The notes beneath the pieces were generated by a model. It did no database searches. It had not been told where the DNA came from and saw nothing but the letters and a program-made list of their open reading frames with translations. Both the position numbers and the translations under genes were made by a program. This document shows, piece by piece, positions 25,002 through 34,516 of a stretch of 38,209 nt of DNA (position 1 is its first letter; each line of letters starts with the position of its first letter). This stretch comes from Rhodospirillales bacterium (GTDB taxonomy: Bacteria > Pseudomonadota > Alphaproteobacteria > Rhodospirillales > Defluviicoccaceae): the NCBI GenBank assembly GCA_025458035.1, contig JALOTH010000043.1, positions 1-38,209 on the forward strand. The letters are read 5' to 3'.

Positions 25002-25841
25002 ATGACCGACGACCTCAAAGCCGCCATCGATGCCGCCTGGGAGGCGCGCGAGAGCCTGACCTTCGCCACGCGCGGACCCGCCCGCGAGGCGGTGGAAGCC
25101 GCGCTCGCGCTCCTCGACGCCGGTGACGCCCGCGTTGCCGAAAAGATTGACGGCGTTTGGCGCGTCCACCAGTGGCTGAAAAAGGCGGTCCTGCTGTCTT
25201 TCAGGTTGAACGACTCCGTCCCCATCGGCGGCGCCCCGGGCGGCGCCACTTGGTTCGACAAGGTCCGTCCGAAGTTCGAGGGCTGGGACGAAGCGCGCTT
25301 CCGCGCCGCCGGCTTTCGCGCCGTGCCCGGCTGCGTCGTTCGCCGCTCCGCCTATGTTGCGCCGGGGGTGGTACTGATGCCGTGCTTCCTCAACGTCGGC
25401 GCCCGCGTCGAGGCCGGCTCGATGATCGACACCTGGGCGACAGTTGGCTCATGCGCACAGATTGGCCGCAACTGCCACATCTCCGGTGGTACCGGCATCG
25501 GTGGCGTGCTCGAACCCCTGCAGGCCGGCCCCGTGATCATCGAGGACAATTGCTTCATTGGCGCCCGCGCAGAGGTCGCCGAAGGCGTGCGCGTCGGCGA
25601 GGGCTCGGTGCTGTCCATGGGCGTCTATGTTGGCGCATCGACCCGCATCATCGACCGCGCCACCGGCGAAACCTTTTACGGCGAGGTGCCACCCTATTCC
25701 GTCGTCGTCTCCGGCACCCTCCCCGGCAAGCCGTTGCCGGACGGCAGCCCTGGGCCGGGGCTGTACTGCGCCGTCATCGTCAAGCGCGTCGACGAAAAGA
25801 CGCGGGCGAAGACGTCAATCAACGAATTGCTGCGGGACTGA
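25002..25841 (+). CDS. dapD: Tetrahydrodipicolinate N-succinyltransferase
   Basis: DapD succinylates tetrahydrodipicolinate in the DAP/lysine pathway. The 279-residue length is normal. The N-terminal helical domain (about 1-100) includes [18 protein letters not shown] left-handed beta-helix follows, with hexapeptide repeats such as [20 protein letters not shown]. Conserved segments are [17 protein letters not shown] and [13 protein letters not shown]. The C-terminus [19 protein letters not shown] is canonical. The gap to dapE is 11 bases. With lysA in the same window, it points to the succinylase branch of DAP synthesis. Confidence 0.96.
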   Translation: MTDDLKAAIDAAWEARESLTFATRGPAREAVEAALALLDAGDARVAEKIDGVWRVHQWLKKAVLLSFRLNDSVPIGGAPGGATWFDKVRPKFEGWDEARFRAAGFRAVPGCVVRRSAYVAPGVVLMPCFLNVGARVEAGSMIDTWATVGSCAQIGRNCHISGGTGIGGVLEPLQAGPVIIEDNCFIGARAEVAEGVRVGEGSVLSMGVYVGASTRIIDRATGETFYGEVPPYSVVVSGTLPGKPLPDGSPGPGLYCAVIVKRVDEKTRAKTSINELLRD

Positions 25842-25852
25842 CGGCCGCGACG

Positions 25853-27007
25853 ATGTCGGCCGCGCTCGACCCGCTTGCCCTGGCTCAGGCGCTCATCCGC
25901 TGCCCGAGCGTGACGCCAGAAGACGCCGGCGCCCTCGACGTGCTCGAACATGCCCTGAAGCCGCTGGGGTTCGTCTGCCACCGGCTCCGTTTCGAGTCTC
26001 CCGGCACGCCGCCGGTCAGCAACCTTTATGCGCGCCTGGGGGCAGGAGGCGCCAACTTCTGCTTCGCCGGGCACACCGATGTCGTCCCCGTCGGCGATGC
26101 GGCGTCCTGGACCTGCGACCCGTTCGGCGGCGAGGTACACAACGGCAAGCTGTGGGGGCGCGGTGCGTCGGACATGAAGGCGGCGATCGCCTGCTTTGTG
26201 GCAGCGGTCGCCCGCCGCATCGCTGCCGGCGGCATCACGCCAGGTTCGGTAAGCCTGCTGATCACCGGCGATGAGGAGGGGCCGGCGATCAACGGCACCG
26301 CAAAGATGCTTCAGTGGCTCAGTGGCAACGGCGAACGCCTCAGCGCCTGCCTCGTTGGCGAGCCGACCAACCCGACCCGTATCGGTGAGATGATCAAGAT
26401 CGGCCGGCGCGGCAGCCTCAATGCGAAAATCACCGCATTCGGCGTCCAGGGGCACGCCGCCTACCCGGAGGTCACCGACAACCCCGTGCCACGGCTCGTC
26501 CGGCTGCTCGCAGCCATCGATGCCGAAGCCCTCGACACCGGCAGCGCGCATTTTCAGCCGTCGGCGGTGGCGATCACCTCGATCGACGTGGGCAATCCCG
26601 CGACCAACGTCATTCCAGCGCGGGCGGAAGCGCGCCTCAACATTCGCTTCAATGACCACCACAGCGGCACCAGCCTTAGCCGCTGGCTCGAGCGGCACAT
26701 CGCCGCCGTCGGCGGGCGCTTCGCACTCGACGTTGAGGTTTCCGGTGAAGCGTTTGTCACGCCCCCTGGCGCGCTCAGCACCATCGTCGCTGACGCGGTA
26801 ACGGCGATAACCGGGCGCACGCCGCAGTTGACCACCGGCGGCGGAACCTCCGATGCGCGCTTCATCAAGGACTTCTGCCCAGTCGTTGAGTTCGGTATGG
26901 CGGGAGATACCGCCCATAAGGTGGACGAGAGCATTGACGTCGCCGACGTCGAGACGCTGACGGCGATTTACGGCGCCATCCTCGATCGGATCGCCGCCGG
27001 CGACTGA
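25853..27007 (+). CDS. dapE: Succinyl-diaminopimelate desuccinylase
   Basis: DapE is a di-zinc M20 peptidase-family enzyme that removes succinate from N-succinyl-LL-DAP. In this 384-residue protein the metal ligands and catalytic residues are visible: [19 protein letters not shown], and the catalytic glutamates in GDEEGPA. GEPT follows, and the final His lies in AHKVDE. The dimerisation domain lies in the middle ([12 protein letters not shown] onward). The start is ATG at 25853, 11 bases after dapD, although the frame is open further up. The stop TGA overlaps the next start (TGATG), suggesting co-translation with the membrane-protein gene. Confidence 0.96.
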   Translation: MSAALDPLALAQALIRCPSVTPEDAGALDVLEHALKPLGFVCHRLRFESPGTPPVSNLYARLGAGGANFCFAGHTDVVPVGDAASWTCDPFGGEVHNGKLWGRGASDMKAAIACFVAAVARRIAAGGITPGSVSLLITGDEEGPAINGTAKMLQWLSGNGERLSACLVGEPTNPTRIGEMIKIGRRGSLNAKITAFGVQGHAAYPEVTDNPVPRLVRLLAAIDAEALDTGSAHFQPSAVAITSIDVGNPATNVIPARAEARLNIRFNDHHSGTSLSRWLERHIAAVGGRFALDVEVSGEAFVTPPGALSTIVADAVTAITGRTPQLTTGGGTSDARFIKDFCPVVEFGMAGDTAHKVDESIDVADVETLTAIYGAILDRIAAGD

Positions 27008-27573
27008 TGGCGCCGTTGATTGAAATCGCGCGCGCGCTGTTCGGCGTCTGGCGCATCGTTCACTTCGATCGCCGCGCCCTCGGCTTTTTTGACCTGTCGA
27101 CGGCGGGTGCGCTGCGTTCGTTCACGGCGGCGGTGCTGGTGGCACCGATCTTTGCCACCCTGACCGCGCTGCGCTTCGACAGCACGGCGACCACCGCATC
27201 ACCCGGCCGCTACACGCTGGTGGAGGCCATCTCATACGTCATTGCCTGGACGATGTATCCGGTGATCATGGAAAGCCTGACCCGCAGCCTTGGCTGCCGC
27301 GCCCGGTTTCCCGCCTACCTCTGTGTTTATAACTGGACGATGGTTCTGCAGAACACGGTGGTGATGGTTCTGGCGCTGTTGGGAACCTTGCGACTGCTGC
27401 CCGCCGATGCTGTTGCCATCCTCGGCTTCGCCGTCCTTGCCATCACCGCGGGTTTGTTATGGTTCATTGCCCGGCTGACGCTGGGTGTCCCGTCCTGGAC
27501 CGCCGTCGGCTTCGTCTTCCTTGACCTGCTCGTCAGCGTCCTTATCAGCAGCACTTCTGACATGCTGCAATGA
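27007..27573 (+). CDS. Multi-pass membrane protein of unknown function
   Basis: This 188-residue protein has about five hydrophobic segments, near 37-55, 70-86, 105-127, 134-152 and 158-178, including VVMVLALLGTLRLL and AILGFAVLAITAGLL. I do not recognise a catalytic motif. The ATG overlaps the dapE stop (TGATG), so it is probably translated with dapE, and a membrane gene in this position between dapE and truA recurs in alphaproteobacteria as far as I recall. Its 3' end overlaps the 3' end of truA on the other strand by 117 bases. Confidence 0.75.
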   Translation: MAPLIEIARALFGVWRIVHFDRRALGFFDLSTAGALRSFTAAVLVAPIFATLTALRFDSTATTASPGRYTLVEAISYVIAWTMYPVIMESLTRSLGCRARFPAYLCVYNWTMVLQNTVVMVLALLGTLRLLPADAVAILGFAVLAITAGLLWFIARLTLGVPSWTAVGFVFLDLLVSVLISSTSDMLQ

Positions 27574-28323
27574 CGGCCCATCCCCGGGATAATGGATGCC
27601 CGCCAGATAAAGCCCCTCGGCCGGCGCGGTCGGGCCGCCGCACCGGCGGTCGCGGGCCGCAAGCGCCGCTGCGACGTCAGTTGCCGACCAGCGGCCTTCG
27701 CCGACCCATTTCACGGTGCCGACGAGGATCCGCACCTGGTTGTGCAGAAACGAGCGGGCCTCGGCGCGAACGCGGATCTCCGCTCCCTCGGTGGTGACGG
27801 TTAGAGCGTCGAGCGTTTTCACCGGCGATCGGGCTTGGCAGGCACTCGACCGGAACGATGAAAAGTCATGATGGCCGACAAGCCGGCGGGCGGCCGCCGC
27901 CATCGCCGGGACGTCCAAGGGCTGCGACAGCCACCAGACGCGCCCCCGGTCCAGCGTTGGCGCCGCCCGACGGTTGAGGATGCGATAGAGGTAGCGTCGG
28001 CGAATGGCGGAATAGCGGGCGTGAAACGTGTCGGCGACGACGGCGGCGTCGAGGATCGCGACGGGTTGCGGCCGCAAATGAAAGTTGACGGCGTCCCGCA
28101 CCGTGGTCGGCTCATACAGCCTTGGCAAATCGACGTGCGCAACCTGGCCCAGCGCGTGCACGCCGGCATCGGTGCGACCCGCGCCAACGGCGCTGCAGTG
28201 TTGCCCGCAAAACCGCACCACCGCCTCTTCGAGGGCCTGCTGGACCGACGGGCCGTTATCCTGACGCTGCCAGCCGACGAACGGCGATCCGTCATACTCG
28301 ATGGTCAAGCGATAGCGGGGCAT
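27457..28323 (-). CDS. truA: tRNA pseudouridine(38-40) synthase
   Basis: TruA converts U38-U40 of the tRNA anticodon arm to pseudouridine. This 288-residue protein has the N-terminal motif YRLTIEYDGSPFVGWQRQ and the catalytic Asp in GAGRTDAGVHA (D52). Later blocks are FHARYSAIRRRYLYRI and FLHNQVRILVGT. GLYLAGIHYP marks the usual end of the family. The frame then continues for about 40 charged residues (SAADKDADEQVKEDEADGG), antisense to the end of the membrane-protein gene. The start at 28323 (MPRYRL) is canonical; an upstream in-frame start would only add an unrelated extension. The tail is probably a by-product of stop-codon loss. Confidence 0.94.
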   Translation of the reverse strand: MPRYRLTIEYDGSPFVGWQRQDNGPSVQQALEEAVVRFCGQHCSAVGAGRTDAGVHALGQVAHVDLPRLYEPTTVRDAVNFHLRPQPVAILDAAVVADTFHARYSAIRRRYLYRILNRRAAPTLDRGRVWWLSQPLDVPAMAAAARRLVGHHDFSSFRSSACQARSPVKTLDALTVTTEGAEIRVRAEARSFLHNQVRILVGTVKWVGEGRWSATDVAAALAARDRRCGGPTAPAEGLYLAGIHYPGDGPSLQHVRSAADKDADEQVKEDEADGGPGRDTQRQPGNEP

Positions 28324-28469
28324 CGGCGACAACCTCGTTTGCCGCGCGCTCACCACCGCCCCCGATCGGGGTGCGCACGTTAACCAATATTTGGCACCCC
28401 CGGCCCTATCAAGGGTGCAGCTTGCGGCTGGCGATCCGCCATCGCGGGCCGGAACGATGAGGGACGGCG

Positions 28470-29510
28470 ATGATGTCCGATGACGCCCTGGAAATTCCCG
28501 ATGTTGACCGGGACTCCCTGCATATTCTGCCTCTGGCGATCATCCCGATGCAAACGCCGGCGCTGCGGCGCGCCCGGCTGATCAAGAACGTTCGTCTGGA
28601 AAGCGTCATCGAGTTGTTCGAGTGCGCCCGCAACGGCAGCGGGCAGATGGATATCGAAGGGGTGCCGCGTGTCCTCGACTGGCCGGAAATTCCCATCCAT
28701 CCTGATTTGAAGATTCTTCGCAAGTTGGCGAAGCTGAGCAGCTTCGATGTCTACAGCCTGCGCGTCCTGTTGCGCGAGCAGGGCATTCCCGTCAATTCGA
28801 CCGACGCGTTGAAGCTGTCGCCGACGAAGAACGCCGAGCTGATGAGCTACATGAAGATGTTCACGCGGCCATTGATTGAGCAGATCTATGGCAGCGATGA
28901 TCTGAGCATGCAAAGTTTTGAAGATCTTATCGGCTTATTCCGGCAACCAGATGTAAAAAAAGCCGTTGACAAACTACGAATGATGGCGAAAAAACTTGAG
29001 ATAAAAACCGAAGATGTGCCAAAATTCCTGGAAGATTACGGTGATATATTCCTTTCATTATCATACTTTCGATCCTGCCTTGAGCATATAACGCCAATAG
29101 TCAGTGATTTTTTTGAATGGCTCGATGAATTGATGAAAAACCGGCAAGTCCGCCAGGATGCCATGCTGTCGAAAACCTGTCACATCATTCAAGCTACCAT
29201 GAACGAAAGCATGGCGGCGGTGACCGGACGCCTTGAAGACTTTGACAACTCGACGAAAAATTTGTGGGAAAACGTTTCGGCCGCGCGCTTTCGCCAGGTC
29301 GAGGAACTGATCCGCAGCTACCACACGGCCATCGGCAGCGTACTTTGCGCTTTAACCGTAAAGATCGAGGCGTGGGCCAAGCTCTTTCCCCACAAGAACT
29401 CGGGCGGACCGCAAAAGCGCGCCGAGTTCATCATGGCGGACCTTCGCCAAGGCATGGAAAAGATCCAGCAGATTCAGAGTGCGACACCAATGCGCGCCTC
29501 GCTGCGCTGA
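28470..29510 (+). CDS. Conserved-looking protein of unknown function with AT-rich core
   Basis: I do not recognise this 346-residue protein. It has no signal peptide or membrane segment. It looks mostly helical and soluble, with amphipathic stretches such as KKAVDKLRMMAKKLEIKTED and RQVEELIRSYHTAIG. Nearby blocks include GQMDIEGVPRVLDWPEIPI in the N-terminal third. A strong GAGGGAC lies about 5 bases before the ATG at 28470 (ATG 28473 is an alternative). By hand count the bases 28921-29160 are about 40% GC, while both ends of the gene and its neighbours are far more GC-rich. It lies head-to-head with truA and ends 5 bases from the stop of fmt. Thus it separates truA from fmt-def, which are usually adjacent. 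Confidence 0.8.
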   Translation: MMSDDALEIPDVDRDSLHILPLAIIPMQTPALRRARLIKNVRLESVIELFECARNGSGQMDIEGVPRVLDWPEIPIHPDLKILRKLAKLSSFDVYSLRVLLREQGIPVNSTDALKLSPTKNAELMSYMKMFTRPLIEQIYGSDDLSMQSFEDLIGLFRQPDVKKAVDKLRMMAKKLEIKTEDVPKFLEDYGDIFLSLSYFRSCLEHITPIVSDFFEWLDELMKNRQVRQDAMLSKTCHIIQATMNESMAAVTGRLEDFDNSTKNLWENVSAARFRQVEELIRSYHTAIGSVLCALTVKIEAWAKLFPHKNSGGPQKRAEFIMADLRQGMEKIQQIQSATPMRASLR

Positions 29511-29515
29511 CCGAC

Positions 29516-30430
29516 TCACCGCAGCCGCGTACCGCGGGGCAGCGGAAAGCCACGCAGAAACGCCTCCGTCGGCATCACCGCGCGACCACTGCGTTGTACC
29601 ATTAGTGGCCGCAGCGCACCCTCGCCGCAGGCAATGGTCAATCGATCATCGATGACGAGGCCGGGTTCGCCCCTCGACGGCATCACCTCCGCCGCCATCA
29701 CCTTCAGCCGTTCGCCAGACGCCTCGAACCACGTGCCCGGCCATGGGTTCAGCGCACGCACGGCACGGGCCAGCACTACCGCTGAGAGCCGGAAATCGAG
29801 CCCTCCTTCGTCCCGATTGAGCTTGGTTGCGTAGGTTGCCCCTTCAGCCGGTTGCGGGCGCGGCGACAGCGTGCCGGCCGCGAGGCGATCCAGGGCCTGT
29901 TGCATCAACTGCGCACCCAGCGTCGCCAACTGCTCGTGCAGGTCCCTCGCCGTCGTCTCTTCACCGATGGGGACCGCTGATTGCAGGAGGATCGGCCCGG
30001 TGTCGAGGCCCGCGTCCATCTGCATGATGGTGATCCCGGTTTCACGGTCGCCCGCCAGGATCGCCCGCTGGATCGGTGCGGCACCACGCCAGCGCGGCAG
30101 CAGCGAGCCGTGCACGTTGAGACAGCCGAAGCGCGGCGCCGCCAGGATGGGCGGCGGCAAGATCAGCCCATAGGCGGCGACAACCGCGGCATCGAGGGCG
30201 AGCGAGGCGAATGCCGACTGAGCATCCGCCGTGCGCAGGGTTGCCGGCGTAAAGATCGGCAGGTCGTAGTGCCGCGCCAGCGCCTCGACGACGGACATCC
30301 GTGGCCGCTGACCCCGGTTAGCGGGCTTCGGTGGCTGCGTGAACACGCCCGCCAGGGTGTGCCCGGCCTCGATCAGGGCGCGCAGGGTGGGCAGGGAAAA
30401 ATCGGCACTGCCCATGAAGGCTAAGCGCAC
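29516..30430 (-). CDS. fmt: Methionyl-tRNA formyltransferase
   Basis: Fmt formylates initiator Met-tRNA with 10-formyl-THF. In this 304-residue protein the N-terminal Rossmann domain begins [16 protein letters not shown]. The catalytic set is N105 and H107 ([13 protein letters not shown]) and D143 (GLDTGP). The C-terminal OB-like domain carries [12 protein letters not shown], which contacts tRNA. It lies 28 bases downstream of def, so the two form an operon for adding and removing the formyl group. Its stop is 5 bases from that of the convergent unknown gene. Confidence 0.96.
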   Translation of the reverse strand: MRLAFMGSADFSLPTLRALIEAGHTLAGVFTQPPKPANRGQRPRMSVVEALARHYDLPIFTPATLRTADAQSAFASLALDAAVVAAYGLILPPPILAAPRFGCLNVHGSLLPRWRGAAPIQRAILAGDRETGITIMQMDAGLDTGPILLQSAVPIGEETTARDLHEQLATLGAQLMQQALDRLAAGTLSPRPQPAEGATYATKLNRDEGGLDFRLSAVVLARAVRALNPWPGTWFEASGERLKVMAAEVMPSRGEPGLVIDDRLTIACGEGALRPLMVQRSGRAVMPTEAFLRGFPLPRGTRLR

Positions 30431-30458
30431 GGGGGATGCTCTCGCCGGAGGGTGGCGA

Positions 30459-30977
30459 TCAGACCGTCGCCATCTGCCGTTTCTGCTTCGCCAGCTTGCG
30501 CAGGATGATACCGCGTTTCAGCGAGGTGAGGTGATCGACGAACAGCACGCCATCGAGGTGATCGATTTCATGCTGAATGCATTTGGCCAGCAGACCACTC
30601 GCCTCCAACTCTCGCATCTCGTTCTGATGGTCGAGGTAGCGCACGCAAACGCGCGACGGCCGCACCACCTCCGCATACTGCTCGGGCAGCGACAGGCACC
30701 CCTCCTCGCCGGCCACGGCGTCATCGCTCGACCACACGATTTCCGGGTTGGCCATTCGCCATGGCTGCGGCGACTCCTCCGGCCGTGCCACGTCAACAAC
30801 GATGATCCGCTTCAAAACGCCGACCTGCGGAGCGGCGAGGCCGATGCCATTGGCACCGTGCATCGTCTCCAGCATATCGTCCATCAGTCGCCGAACTTCG
30901 CCGTCGACTTGCTCAACGGGCAACGCCCGGCGTTTCAACTGGACATCAGGGGCAAAGAGGATGGACAGGCGCGCCAT
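30459..30977 (-). CDS. def: Peptide deformylase
   Basis: Def is a metal hydrolase that removes the formyl group from nascent proteins. This 172-residue protein shows all three family motifs: GIGLAAPQ (44-51), EEGCLS (metal Cys94) and QHEIDHLDG (metal His136 and His140, catalytic Glu137). Its length is normal. It is the first gene of def-fmt, with arfB upstream on the same strand after a 96-base gap. The C-terminal [15 protein letters not shown] is basic, as in many Gram-negative Defs. Confidence 0.97.
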   Translation of the reverse strand: MARLSILFAPDVQLKRRALPVEQVDGEVRRLMDDMLETMHGANGIGLAAPQVGVLKRIIVVDVARPEESPQPWRMANPEIVWSSDDAVAGEEGCLSLPEQYAEVVRPSRVCVRYLDHQNEMRELEASGLLAKCIQHEIDHLDGVLFVDHLTSLKRGIILRKLAKQKRQMATV

Positions 30978-31073
30978 GACGGATTCACTCTCTCAAGAAC
31001 TCCTTTCGTCAAATAGGAGGCGGCAGCACGACCCGTCAAGCATGGTGCCAGAAGCGTGGCAGCCTCTCCCTCG

Positions 31074-31499
31074 CTAGTCTTCGTCGGCGGCGACGCCAGC
31101 ACGCCAGTGCTTGCGGTCGCTCCGGCTGCGTTTTGCCGCCAGCCGGCGCTCGCGAGAAGCGATCGTTGGTTTCGTGGGATGGCGCCTCGCCGGGGATACG
31201 GTTGCCGCCGCGATCAGTTGGATAAGGCGGTCCAGCGCATCGCGGCGGTTGCGCTCGCGTGTCCGGTACTGCTGCGCCGTGATGATGACGAGGCCATCGT
31301 GGGTCAATCGGCGGCCGGCAAGGCGCTTCAGCCGCGCCCGCACCTCCTCCGGCAGCGACACTGAACGCGCCGCATCGAAACGCAATCTGACCGCCGTGGA
31401 AACCTTGTTGACATTCTGTCCACCGGGGCCCGATGCGCGGATGAACTCCTCCTCGATCTCGTCCTCGGCGATGGCAAGGCTGCTGGTAATCCGTATCAT
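31074..31499 (-). CDS. arfB: Alternative ribosome-rescue factor / peptidyl-tRNA hydrolase
   Basis: ArfB (YaeJ) releases nascent chains from ribosomes stalled without a stop codon. This 141-residue protein has the GGQ catalytic motif at 26-28 within RASGPGGQNVNKV. The rest of the domain is RF1-like. The C-terminal tail is long, basic and flexible (ERRLAAKRSRSDRKHWRAG), and in this family it threads into the empty mRNA channel. It belongs with def and fmt as a translation group on the minus strand. It is divergent from paaK, with 185 bases between them and no clear promoter visible to me. Confidence 0.95.
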   Translation of the reverse strand: MIRITSSLAIAEDEIEEEFIRASGPGGQNVNKVSTAVRLRFDAARSVSLPEEVRARLKRLAGRRLTHDGLVIITAQQYRTRERNRRDALDRLIQLIAAATVSPARRHPTKPTIASRERRLAAKRSRSDRKHWRAGVAADED

Positions 31500-31684
31500 T
31501 ACTCATCCTGCCGCCGCGATGTCGGCGCCCCGGTGGTGGTTTCTGGCCCTCGCAGTCTAACGCCTCCCAGCGATCGCGACGAGACGCCGTCGCCGGCCCA
31601 TTTCCGGCCTTCGGTTTCGCCGTGCGGCCGGATATTCTCCGCCGCCGCCGGATAAAGAGCTCACTCTTGAGAGGGAGAAAGCCC

Positions 31685-33001
31685 ATGCGCCGCAAGGGGC
31701 CCGCCACGCACCAGCTCGATCCCATCGAGACGGCCAGCCGCGACGAGATCGCCGCCTTGCAACTCGCCCGGCTCAAATGGTCGCTGCGCCACGCCTACGA
31801 TAACGTCCGTCACTACCGGCGCGCCTTCGAGCATGCCGCGGTCCACCCCGACGATCTGAAGACCCTCGACGACCTTGCCAAGTTTCCGTTCACGACAAAG
31901 GAGGATCTGCGCGCCAACTACCCCTTCCGCCTGTTTGCGGTGCCGCGCGATGAGGTGGTGCGCGTCCACGCCTCCAGCGGCACCACCGGTCAACCCACGG
32001 TCGTTGGCTACACCCGACGCGACATCGACACCTGGGCGGATCTGATGGCGCGCTGCATCCGCGCCGCGGGCGGCCGCAAGGGAGATATCGTTCACGTCGC
32101 CTACGGCTATGGCTTGTTCACCGGCGGACTCGGCGCCCACTACGGAGCGGAACGTCTCGGCTGCGTGGTCGTGCCGGTCTCGGGCGGACAAACGGCGCGA
32201 CAGGTCCAGCTGATCTGCGACTTCCGCCCTGACATCATCATGGTCACACCCTCCTACATGCTGGTCATTGCCGATGAATTCGAACGGCAAGGCCTCAATC
32301 CCCGGGAGACGTCACTGTGCGTCGGCCTGCACGGCGCGGAACCGTGGACCAACGCGATGCGCCGGGAAATCGAGCAGCGCTTCGATATGGATGCCCTCGA
32401 CCTTTACGGGCTATCGGAGATCATCGGCCCAGGCGTCGCTTCGGAATGCATCGAGACCAAGGACGGACTACACCTGTGGGAGGATCACTTCTATCCAGAG
32501 ATCATCGATCCGGCGACGGGAACGCCGCTTGCTGACGGCGAGATCGGCGAACTGGTGCTGACGTCGCTGACCAAAGAGGCGTTGCCGATGATCCGCTATC
32601 GAACGCGGGACCTCACGCGGCTCCTGCCGGGTACCGCGCGCAGTATGCGGCGGATGGAGAAGGTGACCGGTCGGACCGACGACATGCTGATCATCCGCGG
32701 CGTCAACGTCTTCCCAAGCCAGATTGAAGAGTTAATCCTGAAGGACAAACACCTGTCACCCCATTACCTCCTTGAGGTCTACCGGCTTGATCACCTGGAT
32801 CAACTGGACGTGATCGTGGAACCGCGGGGCGACGTTGGTCCCTATGATGAAGCGACGCAGCGCGCCTGCGCCAGCAACCTCGCCCATGCGGTGAAATCTT
32901 ATCTCGGCATTTCCGTCAACGTGCGCATGGTCAACCTCGGCGAGATCGAGCGTTCCATGGGCAAGGCCAAACGCATCATCGACATGCGCCCGAACGTGTA
33001 G
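31685..33001 (+). CDS. paaK: Phenylacetate-CoA ligase-like enzyme
   Basis: This 438-residue member of the PaaK branch of adenylate-forming enzymes activates phenylacetate or a related aryl acid to its CoA thioester. Motifs in order are VHASSGTTGQPTVVGYT (P-loop), YGYGLFTGGLGAHYGAE, VGLHGAEPWTNAMR and DLYGLSEIIGPGVASEC. The C-terminal domain holds GRTDDMLIIRGVNVFPSQIEE and ends ERSMGKAKRIID with the catalytic Lys. GAGAGGGAG lies before the ATG at 31685. The start of the domain (DPIETASRDEIAALQ) is typical. No other phenylacetate-degradation genes are in the window, so the substrate may differ. It converges with the Mct-like gene. Confidence 0.9.
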   Translation: MRRKGPATHQLDPIETASRDEIAALQLARLKWSLRHAYDNVRHYRRAFEHAAVHPDDLKTLDDLAKFPFTTKEDLRANYPFRLFAVPRDEVVRVHASSGTTGQPTVVGYTRRDIDTWADLMARCIRAAGGRKGDIVHVAYGYGLFTGGLGAHYGAERLGCVVVPVSGGQTARQVQLICDFRPDIIMVTPSYMLVIADEFERQGLNPRETSLCVGLHGAEPWTNAMRREIEQRFDMDALDLYGLSEIIGPGVASECIETKDGLHLWEDHFYPEIIDPATGTPLADGEIGELVLTSLTKEALPMIRYRTRDLTRLLPGTARSMRRMEKVTGRTDDMLIIRGVNVFPSQIEELILKDKHLSPHYLLEVYRLDHLDQLDVIVEPRGDVGPYDEATQRACASNLAHAVKSYLGISVNVRMVNLGEIERSMGKAKRIIDMRPNV

Positions 33002-33026
33002 CCCACCGGGTGGCGCCCGTCCTCCG

Positions 33027-34259
33027 TCACGTGAGCGGCCCCGGGCCGGCGACGATGCCCTCGTCATAGAGGTGCCCGACCTCGGCCTCACTCATGCCAA
33101 GCAGATCGAGGAGGATTTCCTCGGTGTGCTCGCCAAGACGCGGGGCGCGCCTGACCGGCATCCGGTCGACGGCAGCAAAGTCCAGCGGCGATCCCGGCAT
33201 CAGATAGCTGCCGATCCCCGGCTGCTCGACCATTTCGAACATCGGGTTCTTGGCGGAACAATCGACGTCGTGCTCGATGGTCTCGCGGACGGTTCGGTAC
33301 TGCGACCAAGTCACCCCGTGCTGATCGAAAGTCCGGCGGATTTCCTGCAGCATGCGGGTGGCGAACCACGGCTCGAAGATCCGGGCGATCTCGCGCCGAG
33401 CCCGAAAGCGGTCACCTTCCTTCTCGAAATTGAGGCGAAGGCGCGCCGCCAACAGATCCAGTTCCGATTGCAGCCCCGTCGCCTCGACCAGGGACCGCCA
33501 CTGCCCGTGCGTGAGGCCGACGATCATCAGCCGTTTGCCATCAAGGGTGCCGAAATCCCGCCCGAACGCGCCATAAAGGTAGTTACCATCCTTCGGCCGG
33601 TCGCTGTCGTTGACCATGACTTCCGCGATCTTGCCGAGATTGCCGAGCATGGCGAGCGCAACGTCTTTGAGCGCCAGACGAACGAACTGCCCCTCCCCGG
33701 TCAACCGGCGGTGCCGCTCTGCAGCCAGCAAGCCAACCATCGCCATCTGTCCGGTGATGCAGTCCCAGGCCGGCAGCAGGTGGTTGACCGGCCGCGGGAA
33801 CGCCGTCGGGCCGGTAACGAACGGCAACCCGGTCTGCGGATTGACCGTGTAGTCGACTTCCGATCCGCCGTCACGGCGCCCGACCAAGTTGACCATGATC
33901 AGATCGTGCCGATGGCTGCGCAGCTTTTCATAATCGAGCCAGCCGCGCGCCGGAAAATTGGTAACGAACAGTCCCGCATTCTCCCCGGGGGCGGTGATGA
34001 GCCGGGTCAGAACCTCCTGCCCCTTCGGCTTGCGAAAATCCACGGCAATCGAACGCTTGCCCTTGTTGAAACCCGCCCAGAACAGACTGTGCTGGCCGTC
34101 AAGGGTGACCGGCCATCGGGTGTAATCGAGTCCACCGCCAATCGGATCGAACCGAATGACGTCAGCGCCAAGCTGGGCCATGGTCATGCCACCGACGGGC
34201 ATGGCAACGAAGGCCGAACCCTCCACGATCCGCATACCGGAAAGAATGCCACCGCTCAT
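33027..34259 (-). CDS. mct: 2-methylfumaryl-CoA isomerase homologue (family III CoA transferase)
   Basis: This 410-residue protein is a family III (CaiB/BaiF) CoA transferase. The catalytic Asp is expected at D166 in LLPAWDCITGQ. The N-terminal VEGSAFVAMPVGGMTMAQLG, then GGGLDYTRWP, GRRDGGSEVDYTVNPQTGLP and EQPGIGSYLMPGSPLDF fit closely what I recall of Mct. Mct moves CoA within mesaconate (C1- to C4-CoA ester) in the 3-hydroxypropionate bicycle of Chloroflexus and is also reported from Accumulibacter. Neighbouring pathway genes (mch, meh, mcl) are not in the window. The identification rests on memory of the motif set and needs an alignment. It converges with paaK, with a 25-base gap. Confidence 0.82.
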   Translation of the reverse strand: MSGGILSGMRIVEGSAFVAMPVGGMTMAQLGADVIRFDPIGGGLDYTRWPVTLDGQHSLFWAGFNKGKRSIAVDFRKPKGQEVLTRLITAPGENAGLFVTNFPARGWLDYEKLRSHRHDLIMVNLVGRRDGGSEVDYTVNPQTGLPFVTGPTAFPRPVNHLLPAWDCITGQMAMVGLLAAERHRRLTGEGQFVRLALKDVALAMLGNLGKIAEVMVNDSDRPKDGNYLYGAFGRDFGTLDGKRLMIVGLTHGQWRSLVEATGLQSELDLLAARLRLNFEKEGDRFRARREIARIFEPWFATRMLQEIRRTFDQHGVTWSQYRTVRETIEHDVDCSAKNPMFEMVEQPGIGSYLMPGSPLDFAAVDRMPVRRAPRLGEHTEEILLDLLGMSEAEVGHLYDEGIVAGPGPLT

Positions 34260-34515
34260 CGTTGCCTACCCACCTGTCCTATCATCGTGAATCCCATTTA
34301 CCGGACACTCGCCGCGCCCCGATCGGGCCGACAGCAGCCGCGGGGGCCGCGGGCCGGTGGCGCATACATTCGCCGACGGCGGCGTCCATACGCCACGAAC
34401 TACTCTGCCCAGCCATCAACGGGGAACGCTGCTGCGAGCCTCCTTCCTATTCCTTCCAACGCAGCCATGCAAATGCTTCTCTCTGCGTCCACCATCGATT
34501 CATCCCGCCATTCCC
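34260..34515. other. Intergenic region between mct and ffs
   Basis: I see no gene in these bases. The region should contain the promoter of the leftward mct gene, but no clear -35/-10 pair is evident. The short open frames crossing it have no recognisable domains. Confidence 0.5.
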
Positions 34516-34516
34516 C

